IMG/VR virus record: IMGVR_UViG_3300044616_000660
Location: 1-31,113 of that record
Length of the DNA stretch: 31,113 nucleotides
DNA from: a virus
Strand: one strand, 5' to 3'
How positions within the stretch are numbered: the stretch's first letter is position 1; each line of letters opens with the position of its first letter. The notes below the pieces were generated by a model that worked only from the letters and a program-made list of their open reading frames with translations, was not told the DNA's origin and did no database searches. The translations under genes and the position numbers were made by a program. This document shows, piece after piece, positions 1 to 6,421 of the stretch.

Positions 1-128
1 TCCCCTTGTAGGTATACATTTGTTGTATTGTCAACTCTTTTTGATGCCTTAGAGTATAACCATAGAGTTACGGCATTACCACTATTAGGCCAGACAGTAT
101 AGATATAAGACTTTTGTTGTTTTTTCAT
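1..128 (-). CDS. hypothetical protein, N-terminal part (runs off window)
   Basis: Reads leftward out of the window, so only the first 42 residues are visible (beginning MKKQQKSYIYTVWPNSGNAV). The start is fixed by AAGGAG eight bases upstream of the ATG at 128. It overlaps the end of the next upstream gene by 4 bp and is the last visible gene of the cluster transcribed from the promoter-like element at 1741-1771. A lysine/glutamine-rich start followed by alternating hydrophobic residues suggests a small beta-rich protein. I do not recognise the family. Confidence 0.7.
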   Translation of the reverse strand, partial: MKKQQKSYIYTVWPNSGNAVTLWLYSKASKRVDNTTNVYLQG

Positions 129-301
129 ACTATCTCCTTATGTTGAATTAGATTTAATATTTGTTCAATCTCAGAGTATTGTATTTCAACCTCATTATGG
201 TCTTCTTCTGGATATAAGCACTCATTAAGCTCGTCATAGTTAGCCAAGCAATAACTAAGGACTACCCTTATAATTTCACGCTGTCTATCGGTTAAGTTCA
301 T
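125..301 (-). CDS. hypothetical protein, 58 aa, acidic helical
   Basis: Start chosen at the ATG at 301 (MNLTDRQREIIRVVLSY) because AAAGGAG lies at the right distance; the longer frame upstream has no such site. The C-terminal half is rich in Glu and Asp and ends in an amphipathic segment with Ile/Leu spacing. The N-terminal LTDRQREII pattern is helical and recalls short phage proteins of unknown role. It overlaps the preceding gene by 17 bp, which suggests translational coupling. No function assigned. Confidence 0.75.
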   Translation of the reverse strand: MNLTDRQREIIRVVLSYCLANYDELNECLYPEEDHNEVEIQYSEIEQILNLIQHKEIV

Positions 302-674
302 TGCTAACTCCTTTACTACTGGTAAGACAAAACAGAGGTTCAAGTTTCTTAAGTTCTTCGCTCAATACAACTTCCATATTCAATTCTTTAGCTACACGAA
401 TACCAAAATCAAAAACACAATAACAAGTACCTCTTGTACTTCCATCTCTTGGTTTTTCTACTTTAAAACTAGTACCTAGTTTATCGCCATGAATATGAAC
501 ATTTACAAATCCATCACTTATCCAAAGAACACCATCATCTGTAAGATGAGGCCTAGTTCCAGATCGATCTTTAATTGTGTATCTATTGGTGTTTCTATCA
601 AGCCATAGGCTATGACCATTTCCACCATCATTAAAACAAAACTTCCAGTCGTATTGAACATTTTCTTTAATCAT
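285..674 (-). CDS. hypothetical protein, 129 aa
   Basis: Starts at 674 behind AAAGGAG. The sequence is rich in aromatic, Gly and Asp residues in the first 90 positions (for example WKFCFNDGGNGHSLWLDRNT), consistent with a compact beta-sheet domain, then a short helical tail. Cysteines are scattered without a metal-binding spacing. It lies in a seven-gene cluster downstream of the promoter-like element at 1741-1771. Family not recognised. Confidence 0.75.
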   Translation of the reverse strand: MIKENVQYDWKFCFNDGGNGHSLWLDRNTNRYTIKDRSGTRPHLTDDGVLWISDGFVNVHIHGDKLGTSFKVEKPRDGSTRGTCYCVFDFGIRVAKELNMEVVLSEELKKLEPLFCLTSSKGVSNELNR

Positions 675-676
675 TG

Positions 677-889
677 TTATACTCCTTTATTTTTCTTAAG
701 TATTTTTTTCAATTCCTTTGTAAGTTCTTCGCATTCATTCAATACTTCTTTAATATTAAAAAAGTAATCTTCAATTGTTTCACAACTTCCAACACTCATA
801 AGATGTAATGTCATTTGATTTGGATAATGCTCAAGATCAGTTACATCTGCTTGCCACTCTTCAAGTTTTTCTTTATCTTTATCTGTCAT
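677..889 (-). CDS. hypothetical protein, 70 aa, charged helical
   Basis: Start placed at the ATG at 889 (MTDKDKEKLEEW) because AAGGAG precedes it with correct spacing; the frame stays open nine codons further upstream without a site. It is dominated by Lys and Glu, with a C-terminal helix ending in a poly-Lys run. It is probably all-alpha. The start overlaps the end of the upstream gene by 11 bp. No known family recognised. Confidence 0.75.
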   Translation of the reverse strand: MTDKDKEKLEEWQADVTDLEHYPNQMTLHLMSVGSCETIEDYFFNIKEVLNECEELTKELKKILKKNKGV

Positions 890-1256
890 CTGTATTCTCC
901 TTATTTTTTTCGTCATTAACTATGCCTTCAACAAAATCGTTGAGTCGTTCCAGCGATACGATGTTGTCTTGGAAATCATAGCCATGACTCTTGATGAGCT
1001 TGTAAATTTCATCTCCAAGTTTGAGAATTTCATGATTATTCGCACAAAACCTTTTACCAGCCTTTATGATATCACTCATTGTTATCTCCCTTTCTAAAAG
1101 TTTATTTATTTCTGCAACATCATACTTATCTGCTACAAACTCTGTTTCTTCATCATCCTCAAGCCCATCCAAAAAGTAATTGGTAGCTTCAAGCAATATT
1201 TTTAATTGCCATATTGATAATGATACTGCTACTGTTTTATTCTGATTGTCTGCCAT
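879..1256 (-). CDS. hypothetical protein, 125 aa, with a second internal start
   Basis: The ATG at 1256 (MADNQNKTVAVSLS) follows AAGGAG closely and is the preferred start. Residues 1-58 and 60-125 look like two helical halves. Inside the gene, an in-frame ATG at 1079 (MSDIIKAGKRF) is preceded by AAAGGGAG at good spacing, so a 66-aa C-terminal product may also be made. The protein is acidic and its family is not recognised. It belongs to the cluster downstream of 1741-1771. Confidence 0.7.
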   Translation of the reverse strand: MADNQNKTVAVSLSIWQLKILLEATNYFLDGLEDDEETEFVADKYDVAEINKLLEREITMSDIIKAGKRFCANNHEILKLGDEIYKLIKSHGYDFQDNIVSLERLNDFVEGIVNDEKNKENTDDR

Positions 1257-1281
1257 GTTACTCTCCTTGTTAAAATTAAAA

Positions 1282-1380
1282 TTAGTTTCGTTCAACAATC
1301 TTTTTAAATGCCTGAGAAAAAAAACCAATGATAAAACACAAAACAATCAAACTAGAATAGCCATCATCTGATCTGTACAT
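1282..1380 (-). CDS. micro-protein, 32 aa, one predicted membrane helix
   Basis: A short frame MYRSDDGYSS followed by a hydrophobic stretch LIVLCFIIGFF and a basic tail (KKIVERN). It starts at 1380 behind AACAAGGAG, the same site seen ahead of its neighbours, and fills an otherwise empty gap between two genes of the cluster. The layout predicts a single-pass inner-membrane peptide with a cytoplasmic basic tail. Function unknown; it could modify host membrane functions or be an accessory lysis peptide, but nothing here decides that. Confidence 0.6.
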   Translation of the reverse strand: MYRSDDGYSSLIVLCFIIGFFSQAFKKIVERN

Positions 1381-1393
1381 ATAACTCTCCTTG

Positions 1394-1666
1394 TTAAACT
1401 TTTAGTAAATTAATTGGTTCACCATTCAACACATGGGCTAACTGAAGGATTTTTGTAGAATATTTAATTTGTTCATCATATTTTTCATAAAACTCATTAT
1501 CAAAATCTTTTTCTGTCATGAGGTCATATGCTTGGTATCCATCACCTCTCAGGATGCCACAAATCATTTGATAGTCATTCGCATTTAAATCTTCACGCAA
1601 GGCAACGATATCCCACGCCATTAACAAACTGGTTTTTTCATCTCTTGTAAACTTACTGTTGCTCAT
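1394..1666 (-). CDS. hypothetical protein, 90 aa, first gene of its cluster
   Basis: Start chosen at the ATG at 1666 (MSNSKFTRDEKTSLLMAWD) because AAGGAG precedes it; the frame is open for 35 more codons but those overlap the leader hairpin and lack a site. It is predicted mostly helical and mildly acidic. It is the first gene after the promoter-like element at 1741-1771 and is preceded by a 12-bp perfect stem at 1692-1720. Family not recognised. Confidence 0.75.
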   Translation of the reverse strand: MSNSKFTRDEKTSLLMAWDIVALREDLNANDYQMICGILRGDGYQAYDLMTEKDFDNEFYEKYDEQIKYSTKILQLAHVLNGEPINLLKV

Positions 1667-1691
1667 AGTAATCTCCTTGTTAGTCCAGCAT

Positions 1692-1720
1692 CGTGAACTA
1701 AGGAACGCCCTTAGTTCACG
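1692..1720 (-). promoter_or_regulatory. perfect hairpin in a leader
   Basis: CGTGAACTAAGG and its exact complement form a 12-bp stem with loop AACGC. It lies about 20 bases after the promoter-like element 1741-1771 and about 25 bases before the start at 1666. There is no T-run after it on the minus strand, so it is more likely a 5' stabilising or regulatory hairpin than a terminator. Confidence 0.6.
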
Positions 1721-1740
1721 CAAAGCCGTTTCCCTTAACT

Positions 1741-1771
1741 TAGTATTCGTTTCACACTTCAAATTATTCAA
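1741..1771 (-). promoter_or_regulatory. phage promoter-like element, copy a
   Basis: Minus-strand TTGAATAA, 13 nt, ACGAATACTA (one mismatch to the consensus ACGAATAATA). It lies upstream of the seven-gene cluster 1666 to 1. The TGA stop of the gene 1768-2067 is formed inside its TTGAATAA half. Confidence 0.7.
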
Positions 1772-2067
1772 TAATTATTTCCAAAAACTTGATCTTTAAC
1801 TGTATACATAGAGTTATAAAATTCCCCATTAGGCACAGCTAAATTTAGATATGTAGCACCAGTCTTAAAACTCCGTATGTGCTTATCATCAACAGGGTTA
1901 TGTCCATCTACATAGATATACAGATTGGCACAATTGATAACGCCATGCTCATTCATTCTACCTCTAAGTATATGTAAGTATACTTTGTCTATATCTCTAT
2001 AAGCAGGGGCGTTAAGTTCTTCCCTTTTAATTCTCCATTGGTTTCCTACCTGTTTGATTTCAATCAT
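1768..2067 (-). CDS. hypothetical protein, 99 aa
   Basis: Starts at 2067, overlapping the stop of the upstream gene in a TAATG arrangement, with GAGGATG as a ribosome site. Strong alternation of hydrophobic and polar residues (for example NLYIYVDG) suggests a small beta-sheet protein. Its stop codon is supplied by the promoter element 1741-1771 that serves the next cluster. Family not recognised. Confidence 0.75.
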   Translation of the reverse strand: MIEIKQVGNQWRIKREELNAPAYRDIDKVYLHILRGRMNEHGVINCANLYIYVDGHNPVDDKHIRSFKTGATYLNLAVPNGEFYNSMYTVKDQVFGNNY

Positions 2068-2255
2068 TAGATTTCATCCTCAAAAGAAAAAGAAATTGGA
2101 AGAACAAAAGCGTTTAATTTTTCATAAAGTTTTTCCAATTCTTTTTTGTGCGTAGCATCCATGCTTGGAGTAATCCAAAGTTCATAGCTTAAGCTATTAG
2201 CTATCATAGATATTTCATCTGGTGTTAGCTGTACATTTACAATTGAATCATTCAT
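2067..2255 (-). CDS. hypothetical protein, 62 aa, acidic helical
   Basis: Starts at 2255 behind GAAGGAG. The sequence (MNDSIVNVQLTPDEISMIANSL) reads as a short beta strand followed by helices, ending in a Phe/Glu/Asp-rich tail. It overlaps both neighbours by a few bases, so it is probably coupled to them. No function assigned. Confidence 0.75.
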   Translation of the reverse strand: MNDSIVNVQLTPDEISMIANSLSYELWITPSMDATHKKELEKLYEKLNAFVLPISFSFEDEI

Positions 2256-2496
2256 TTGTTTCTACTCCTTCGCATTTGGAAAACGCAAATTCTTGTTCAA
2301 GTGCTTTAATTCTCAAGTTTAACATATACATATGGATATATGTTTTTCCAAGTAATGTGACTATCTCTTGCAAATTTTCAACCATAGCAGAAAAGCCTTC
2401 TTTAGATGGTTGCCAAGATTCATACTTGACCTCTGTGCATGAATCGTGCAAAGTCTGAATCATACCTTTAAGTTTTTCTTTAAATTGATCGTTCAT
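2248..2496 (-). CDS. hypothetical protein, 82 aa, coiled-coil-like
   Basis: Starts at 2496 behind AACAAGGAG. The whole chain looks helical with heptad-like spacing of Leu, Ile and Met (LQEIVTLLGKTYIHMYMLNLRIKALEQEF region), consistent with a small coiled coil. It overlaps the flanking genes by 8 and 17 bp. Family unknown. Confidence 0.75.
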   Translation of the reverse strand: MNDQFKEKLKGMIQTLHDSCTEVKYESWQPSKEGFSAMVENLQEIVTLLGKTYIHMYMLNLRIKALEQEFAFSKCEGVETNE

Positions 2497-2656
2497 GATT
2501 ATTCTCCTTGTTAAATTTTGCTCTTAGTTCACTTAATGTTAAGGTTAGTTCTCTATTTTCTTGCCGAAAGATAAAAACGCCAAGCCCTCTAGCATCTAGC
2601 CTATAGCCAATTGATTCCATGTACTGCAAGCATTCGTTAAGTGTTATGACTTTCAT
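2480..2656 (-). CDS. hypothetical protein, 58 aa
   Basis: Start set at the ATG at 2656 (MKVITLNECLQYMESIGYRL) because AAGGAG is correctly spaced; the 14 codons upstream lie inside the preceding gene. It has a helix-strand pattern with basic and acidic patches. It overlaps the upstream gene by 20 bp. No family recognised. Confidence 0.75.
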   Translation of the reverse strand: MKVITLNECLQYMESIGYRLDARGLGVFIFRQENRELTLTLSELRAKFNKENNHERSI

Positions 2657-2963
2657 GTTTGCTCTCCTTGTAATTTTGAACTTTGTAGTAATTTTCATTT
2701 ACATAAATAAGATCGTCATCTTCATCGATAAGAGTTACAGAACTTGAAATAGCATTGTATGCGTAATCACCAATCTTTATTTTTCCATTGCCTAACTTAA
2801 ACATTTCCTTTTCAAGAATCACTCTAAGTAATCCCTTGCGGTCACTTACGACCCATTTTAACCCGCCAGCAATTTCTGTTAATTTTTCTTTAAGCAAAAA
2901 ATTCTCTACTTTGCCATCAGAAAACTTACAAACAACTTGGCATCCAGTTACAAACTTGCTCAT
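2637..2963 (-). CDS. hypothetical protein, 108 aa, beta-rich
   Basis: Starts at 2963 behind TAGGAG. The first 90 residues alternate hydrophobic and charged residues (MSKFVTGCQVVCKFSDGKVE...), suggesting a beta-barrel or SH3-like fold; the C-terminus is polar. It is the second gene of the cluster downstream of the promoter-like element 3358-3388. Family not recognised. Confidence 0.75.
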   Translation of the reverse strand: MSKFVTGCQVVCKFSDGKVENFLLKEKLTEIAGGLKWVVSDRKGLLRVILEKEMFKLGNGKIKIGDYAYNAISSSVTLIDEDDDLIYVNENYYKVQNYKESKHESHNT

Positions 2964-2965
2964 GT

Positions 2966-3319
2966 TTATTCTCCTATGTAATCCATATCTAATAATTTCA
3001 TAACGCCATAAGTATGAACATTCTCTTCCCCATCATGCACAAACTCAATTTGTACTCTCACATATATGCCACCATCTTTATGAATAAGCTTTCGCCCACT
3101 TATATAGATATTGGTAGCTATCTCTGTAGTACCGAATGTGTATCCTGTTGGCAGATAGAAATCTGCTTTATCCCAGTCTGAAGACTTGAGGCATTCGCCA
3201 AACTTCCAACCATCAGCGTGAACATAATAGCCAACCTTGGCTTCAACCTTCCATCCATTGATCACTTTAAACTTCGGACAATCCTTTGGATTAAGTGCAA
3301 TGCTCATTCTCTTTTTCAT
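2966..3319 (-). CDS. hypothetical protein, 117 aa
   Basis: Start chosen at the ATG at 3319 (MKKRMSIALNPKDCPKF) because AAGGAG then sits six bases upstream; an ATG two codons earlier is too close to the site. It is rich in Trp, Tyr and Gly (GWKVEAKVGYYVHADGWKFG), a beta-sandwich-like composition. First gene of the six-gene cluster after the promoter-like element 3358-3388. Family not recognised. Confidence 0.75.
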   Translation of the reverse strand: MKKRMSIALNPKDCPKFKVINGWKVEAKVGYYVHADGWKFGECLKSSDWDKADFYLPTGYTFGTTEIATNIYISGRKLIHKDGGIYVRVQIEFVHDGEENVHTYGVMKLLDMDYIGE

Positions 3320-3357
3320 TTCCATCTCCTTGGTTAAAACTTTCCATCTCCATACTT

Positions 3358-3388
3358 AGTTATTCGTTCCACATCTTAAATTATTCAA
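3358..3388 (-). promoter_or_regulatory. phage promoter-like element, copy b
   Basis: Minus-strand TTGAATAA, 13 nt, ACGAATAACT. It stands 39 bp ahead of the start at 3319 and serves the cluster 3319-1768. The gene 3392-3826 ends 4 bp before it. Confidence 0.7.
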
Positions 3389-3391
3389 TAA

Positions 3392-3826
3392 TTATGGAAT
3401 ATATTTTTGCATAATTGCATATTTACAATTATAAAACTTTCCATCATGTATATAGATTCGATCACTATTGCCCCAGTAACTTGCTTTTTTCATATCCTTT
3501 GGATCAACATCGTTTAGAAAAGGAATATGCGGGAAGCATCTTTTAATGATCGCAATCTTATTATCTTCCTTCTCGTTCCTACCTTGTACATATACAAATA
3601 TGCTTTTGCAAGTAATTACATACTGGTATGTATCATTGAATTTATACTCTGGTTTTCTTTTCTCAAGCCTTTTTTCTTCTTTGCATGATTCAATACCTAC
3701 AAGCTTGACATAGACATCTTCCATGTCTACCCAATCGGTTCTTGTTAGTCCATCCTTTTTCAAGGTTGTAATCTTATACCTATATGTATTGCTTATACCG
3801 CTATACTCTTTAGTAAATGTAATCAT
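3392..3826 (-). CDS. hypothetical protein, 144 aa, basic
   Basis: Starts at 3826 behind AAAGGAG. It is Lys- and Tyr-rich with long beta-strand-like stretches (TYQYVITCKSIFVYVQG) and a central Lys/Glu cluster (KEEKRLEKRKPEYK). It shares a cluster with the 97-aa gene upstream, under the promoter-like element 4183-4213. Family not recognised. Confidence 0.75.
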   Translation of the reverse strand: MITFTKEYSGISNTYRYKITTLKKDGLTRTDWVDMEDVYVKLVGIESCKEEKRLEKRKPEYKFNDTYQYVITCKSIFVYVQGRNEKEDNKIAIIKRCFPHIPFLNDVDPKDMKKASYWGNSDRIYIHDGKFYNCKYAIMQKYIP

Positions 3827-3850
3827 TTCATTCTCCTTTGTTAAAGTTGC

Positions 3851-4144
3851 TTAGTCATCAGTATTATAAACCAGTCGATATTTAAAAACTCCCCAATCAA
3901 ATTTAGGGTAAAGTTCTTGAACTTCCTTTAATCTTTTTCTTGCACTTCGCCAATCTTTATGTTCGTACAAAGATTTAAAAAACTTCTTGCAAGCCCATAT
4001 AAGTTTTCTTCCTTCTCTCTCGTCTTTAATATATTTGTCCGCAGCTATTTTTTTTGCTGCTGGATTTAATTTTGACCACCCTTTAATATATTTAGGGTCT
4101 TTAATTTCAATTTTCCATAACCAGTCTGTCAATATTTGTTGCAT
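3851..4144 (-). CDS. hypothetical protein, 97 aa, basic helical
   Basis: Starts at 4144 behind AAAGGGG. It is rich in Lys, Arg and Trp (WLWKIEIKDPKYIKGWSKLNP) and predicted helical; the composition would suit nucleic-acid binding but no motif proves it. First gene after the promoter-like element 4183-4213. Confidence 0.75.
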   Translation of the reverse strand: MQQILTDWLWKIEIKDPKYIKGWSKLNPAAKKIAADKYIKDEREGRKLIWACKKFFKSLYEHKDWRSARKRLKEVQELYPKFDWGVFKYRLVYNTDD

Positions 4145-4182
4145 TACATTTCCCCTTTGCGTAAATTTTTACTTCCATACTT

Positions 4183-4213
4183 AATTATTCGTTTGACTGC
4201 CCAAATTATTCAA
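4183..4213 (-). promoter_or_regulatory. phage promoter-like element, copy c
   Basis: Minus-strand TTGAATAA, 13 nt, ACGAATAATT. It serves the two genes 4144-3392. Confidence 0.7.
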
Positions 4214-4224
4214 ATTTATTTTTA

Positions 4225-4692
4225 TTAAATACAACTTGGTTCAATTGAAGACTTACAGCTAATAGAAGACGATGTATAGAACAATTCTCGGCCAGAAGAA
4301 AAGATATTTAAGTTCTCGGCCTTGTCCATGTTTGTAGAGTTATGTCCTTGCCAGTTAGGTGCAACTCTAGGATTATATGACAACTTCATGTGTGTGTTTG
4401 CCACAACTTTATTTATATGGTTAATGTTTGCTCGCCCACCAGCGGTATCATCTCTGTAAATAACTAGGTTCTCACACTCTACCCATGCACACACAGTCTT
4501 ATTCGCCCCACATTTGATCTTTGTAGCTGTAGCCACATGATTGACCAACTTGGCATTAATCATCTGTATACACACAGTAGAAGGGTCGCAATAGAATGGC
4601 TTGCCACTTGGCTTATTAGGTGAAGCATCACCAGTAATTTGCCATTTCATGTAGTTTTCCCCTTTTGCCAAATGGAATCTTACCTTATACAT
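4225..4692 (-). CDS. hypothetical protein, 155 aa
   Basis: Start set at the ATG at 4692 (MYKVRFHLAKGENYMKWQI) because AAGGAGG precedes it closely. The first 100 residues form an ordered domain with a conserved look (YMKWQI, GANKTVCAWVECENLVIY) and several cysteines; the last 50 residues are Ser/Asn-rich and probably flexible. It reminds me of small phage proteins of unknown function that begin with the same strand pattern, but I cannot name a family. Confidence 0.75.
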   Translation of the reverse strand: MYKVRFHLAKGENYMKWQITGDASPNKPSGKPFYCDPSTVCIQMINAKLVNHVATATKIKCGANKTVCAWVECENLVIYRDDTAGGRANINHINKVVANTHMKLSYNPRVAPNWQGHNSTNMDKAENLNIFSSGRELFYTSSSISCKSSIEPSCI

Positions 4693-4702
4693 ATTGACCT
4701 CC

Positions 4703-5023
4703 TTATTTAATAAGACTTGAATCAACTAATGGATAACAATACTCACCTAAATGATCATCCAGAACATCAGTAAAACCTCCATGTGTAACTCTAAAGATAT
4801 TTTCATAGCCAGCCATGCTAATGAAATTAACAGGTCTATCTTTAAACGCCCTCTTTAATGCTGCTACTGTTTGCTTGTATGTCTTGGGCTTGCACTCATC
4901 GCCCTTAAGACTCCATGAGGGTTTCCACCAATACTCAATCTGGTAGACAAGTTCTTGCTTACCCTCAATGTTCAACTCTAGGTAGTTTCTAATACCACTA
5001 AGTTTGTATACATAAGCACCCAT
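4703..5023 (-). CDS. hypothetical protein, 106 aa
   Basis: Starts at 5023 behind AACAAGGAG. It has a mixed alpha/beta pattern with aromatic residues (YQIEYWWKPSW) and a basic central helix (KQTVAALKRAFKDRP). It is the middle gene of the three-gene cluster under the promoter-like element 5269-5299. Family not recognised. Confidence 0.75.
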   Translation of the reverse strand: MGAYVYKLSGIRNYLELNIEGKQELVYQIEYWWKPSWSLKGDECKPKTYKQTVAALKRAFKDRPVNFISMAGYENIFRVTHGGFTDVLDDHLGEYCYPLVDSSLIK

Positions 5024-5025
5024 GT

Positions 5026-5223
5026 TTACTCTCCTTGTTGTTTGTAGATTTCGTTTCTTCTTTTATCAGACTTATTTGCAAACCTTCTTGCTCTATTGCA
5101 AAGTTTTTGCCCATAGTCATTCTCATCAAAGTCAGGTTGAATGTAGACATCTTCTAAATGTCCAGCAAGCTCCTTAACCAAGTCGATCAACTTTTCCTCT
5201 GTCGTTTGTGGTTTTACATACAT
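5026..5223 (-). CDS. hypothetical protein, 65 aa, helical
   Basis: Starts at 5223 behind AAAGGAG. Acidic N-terminal half and basic C-terminal half (NRARRFANKSDKRRNEIYKQQ), predicted all-helical. First gene after the promoter-like element 5269-5299. Function unknown. Confidence 0.75.
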   Translation of the reverse strand: MYVKPQTTEEKLIDLVKELAGHLEDVYIQPDFDENDYGQKLCNRARRFANKSDKRRNEIYKQQGE

Positions 5224-5268
5224 CTTTCATTCTCCTTTGTGTTAGTGTTATCTTTCCTTGCCATACTG

Positions 5269-5299
5269 TATTATTCGTACCAAAACCAATTTTATTCAA
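5269..5299 (-). promoter_or_regulatory. phage promoter-like element, copy d
   Basis: Minus-strand TTGAATAA, 13 nt, ACGAATAATA, an exact match to the consensus in both halves. It serves the cluster 5223-4225. Confidence 0.75.
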
Positions 5300-5327
5300 T
5301 TTATTTTTAATATTTTTCCGTACTGTG

Positions 5328-5540
5328 CTACGGTTTAATTGCACCAAATGCGTTTTCTACCCCCTCAAAGCTAAACTCTACTGTTTTATGCCCATTTAAT
5401 GACATTATTTTCACCCCATTTTTAGTGACTATGACCAAAGAACTACCCTTGATCTTCCACACCCACACTTCCTCATTGGGCAAATTAGGGTTGTTAACAG
5501 ACACTAAAAAGTTGTCAGGTACTAAACTTGTTTCTTGCAT
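5328..5540 (-). CDS. hypothetical protein, 70 aa, beta-rich
   Basis: Start placed at the ATG at 5540 (MQETSLVPDNFLVSVNNPN) preceded by GGGGGAAAA; an ATG seven codons upstream has no site. The sequence alternates Val, Ile, Ser and Trp and looks like a small beta-barrel. No promoter-like element lies directly ahead of it, so it may be expressed by read-through from 6142-6172. Family not recognised. Confidence 0.65.
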   Translation of the reverse strand: MQETSLVPDNFLVSVNNPNLPNEEVWVWKIKGSSLVIVTKNGVKIMSLNGHKTVEFSFEGVENAFGAIKP

Positions 5541-5750
5541 TTTTCCCCCATATTTATGCACTTTTTGACTGTTTACAACAACTAAAATTATTAATATTAT
5601 CCTTACTAATATACATAGGGCAGAGAGGCTTTTTCACTATAGCGTATTAGGTGAACTAACATGGTATAAGAAAGTGGCTTCCACGCAACAAGATGTATAG
5701 TTTTGTATACTTTGACATAAGTCCTTTGATACCATATGTTTACGGCTGAA
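5541..5750. other. short gene-free gap with one palindromic repeat
   Basis: Open frames here have no convincing ribosome site. The recognisable element is the 20-bp TGTATAG-type repeat at 5694-5713. Confidence 0.5.
5694..5713. repeat. TGTATAG repeat, third copy
   Basis: The 20-mer TGTATAGTTTTGTATACTTT, identical to the copy at 6098-6117. Its core GTATA, 6 nt, TATAC is palindromic, as expected for a dimeric DNA-binding protein. Confidence 0.65.
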
Positions 5751-5921
5751 TTAATCCCTCCAGAGGCATAATCTAACGAGGTTTTTGTCTTCTGGAGACA
5801 CGCCAGCATCATGGAGAATCTTCTTGAGTCGCATGATTTCTGTGGCTAAGACACCGATATCTAGCTCATTAATCGGGTGTTTTTTGTCTAGTTTTTGTTG
5901 ATACTTTATCGATAGTCTCAT
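5751..5921 (-). CDS. hypothetical protein, 56 aa, helical
   Basis: Starts at 5921 (MRLSIKYQQKLDKKHPINEL) behind TTAGGAG at eight bases. It has a helical pattern with a second segment DAGVSPEDKNLVRLCLWRD. It is preceded by an unusually long leader of about 215 bases running from the promoter-like element 6142-6172, which holds two tandem TGTATAG repeats and a B-like stem. Function unknown. Confidence 0.65.
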   Translation of the reverse strand: MRLSIKYQQKLDKKHPINELDIGVLATEIMRLKKILHDAGVSPEDKNLVRLCLWRD

Positions 5922-6141
5922 TTTCTATACTCCTAATAGGTAAAAAGCTCATATTCCTGCGGAAAAACACACATTTTGTGTCCATAGTGACCACCAAGGT
6001 CAAGAAGGGCTAAAATAAGCTTAAAAAGGTGCAAATTTGTGACGATTTGCCACTCAAAAACTCATTTTTTGTCCAAATGTATAGTTTTGTACACTTTTGT
6101 ATAGTTTTGTATACTTTTGAAACTTCTTTCCTTCCATACCT
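5922..6141 (-). promoter_or_regulatory. long structured leader with B-like stem
   Basis: This gene-free stretch lies between the promoter-like element 6142-6172 and the start at 5921. On the minus strand it contains, around 5972-6008, CTTGGTGGTCACTATGGACA, which resembles the first stem of the B elements at 9.1 and 11.1 kb, and TGACC...GGTCA self-complementarity. Two tandem 20-bp repeats lie at 6078-6117. It may be a regulatory leader; no known riboswitch class is recognised. Confidence 0.45.
6078..6117. repeat. two tandem TGTATAG 20-mers
   Basis: Two head-to-tail 20-bp units that differ at one base (GTACAC versus GTATAC in the second half). They lie just downstream of the promoter-like element 6142-6172, a position suited to repression of that promoter. 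Confidence 0.65.
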
Positions 6142-6172
6142 CATTATTCGTACCAGATTCAGATTTATTCAA
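6142..6172 (-). promoter_or_regulatory. phage promoter-like element, copy e
   Basis: Minus-strand TTGAATAA, 13 nt, ACGAATAATG. It serves the 56-aa gene 5751-5921 through the long leader. Confidence 0.7.
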
Positions 6173-6194
6173 ATAAAAAAATAAAAATTTAGTT

Positions 6195-6225
6195 TTGAAT
6201 AAAAGACAACTTGAAACGAATAATA
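6195..6225 (+). promoter_or_regulatory. phage promoter-like element, the only rightward copy (f)
   Basis: TTGAATAA, 13 nt, ACGAATAATA on the plus strand, an exact match. It is back-to-back with copy e and faces copy g at 6382-6412. It would drive a rightward transcript through the GC-rich block 6231-6375. Confidence 0.75.
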
Positions 6226-6230
6226 CAATA

Positions 6231-6375
6231 GAAGTGTGAGGGGCAACCGCATCAAACCCGCCTATAGGACTAGATTGTCTTGTGGGGATAGGGGATTGCG
6301 TACTTGCAAAAAAAGCAGTATGTGGGCGTACCCTCCCCGAACCCGCTTATTGTTGGTAAGACAAACAGCAGGGCT
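6231..6375 (+). ncRNA. candidate structured RNA, A-like element (A3)
   Basis: A GC-rich block without a convincing gene, directly after the rightward promoter-like element f. It shares ACCCGCCT (6256-6263) and GGGATAGGGGAT (6285-6296), in the same order and similar spacing, with the minus-strand A1 element at 8.9 kb. It also shares TTGGTAAGACA (6353-6363) with the block at 12.6 kb. A GTG-initiated frame of 67 codons crosses it but has no ribosome site. The opposite strand would also be transcribed from copy g. Confidence 0.5.
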
Positions 6376-6381
6376 ATACTT

Positions 6382-6412
6382 TATTATTCGTATGAGAACG
6401 AAAAATATTCAA
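6382..6412 (-). promoter_or_regulatory. phage promoter-like element, copy g, facing copy f
   Basis: Minus-strand TTGAATAT, 13 nt, ACGAATAATA (one mismatch). No leftward gene follows within 450 bp, so its product would be antisense to the A3 block. Confidence 0.65.
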
Positions 6413-6421
6413 AAGAAAAAG

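Noticed and set aside
5712-5740. TTGACA, 17 nt, TATGTT on the plus strand
   Set aside because: The -10 match is weak, no rightward gene follows, and it overlaps the palindromic repeat.
5606-5812. 68-codon leftward frame
   Set aside because: No ribosome site at its start and it overlaps the better-supported 56-aa gene 5751-5921 in another frame.
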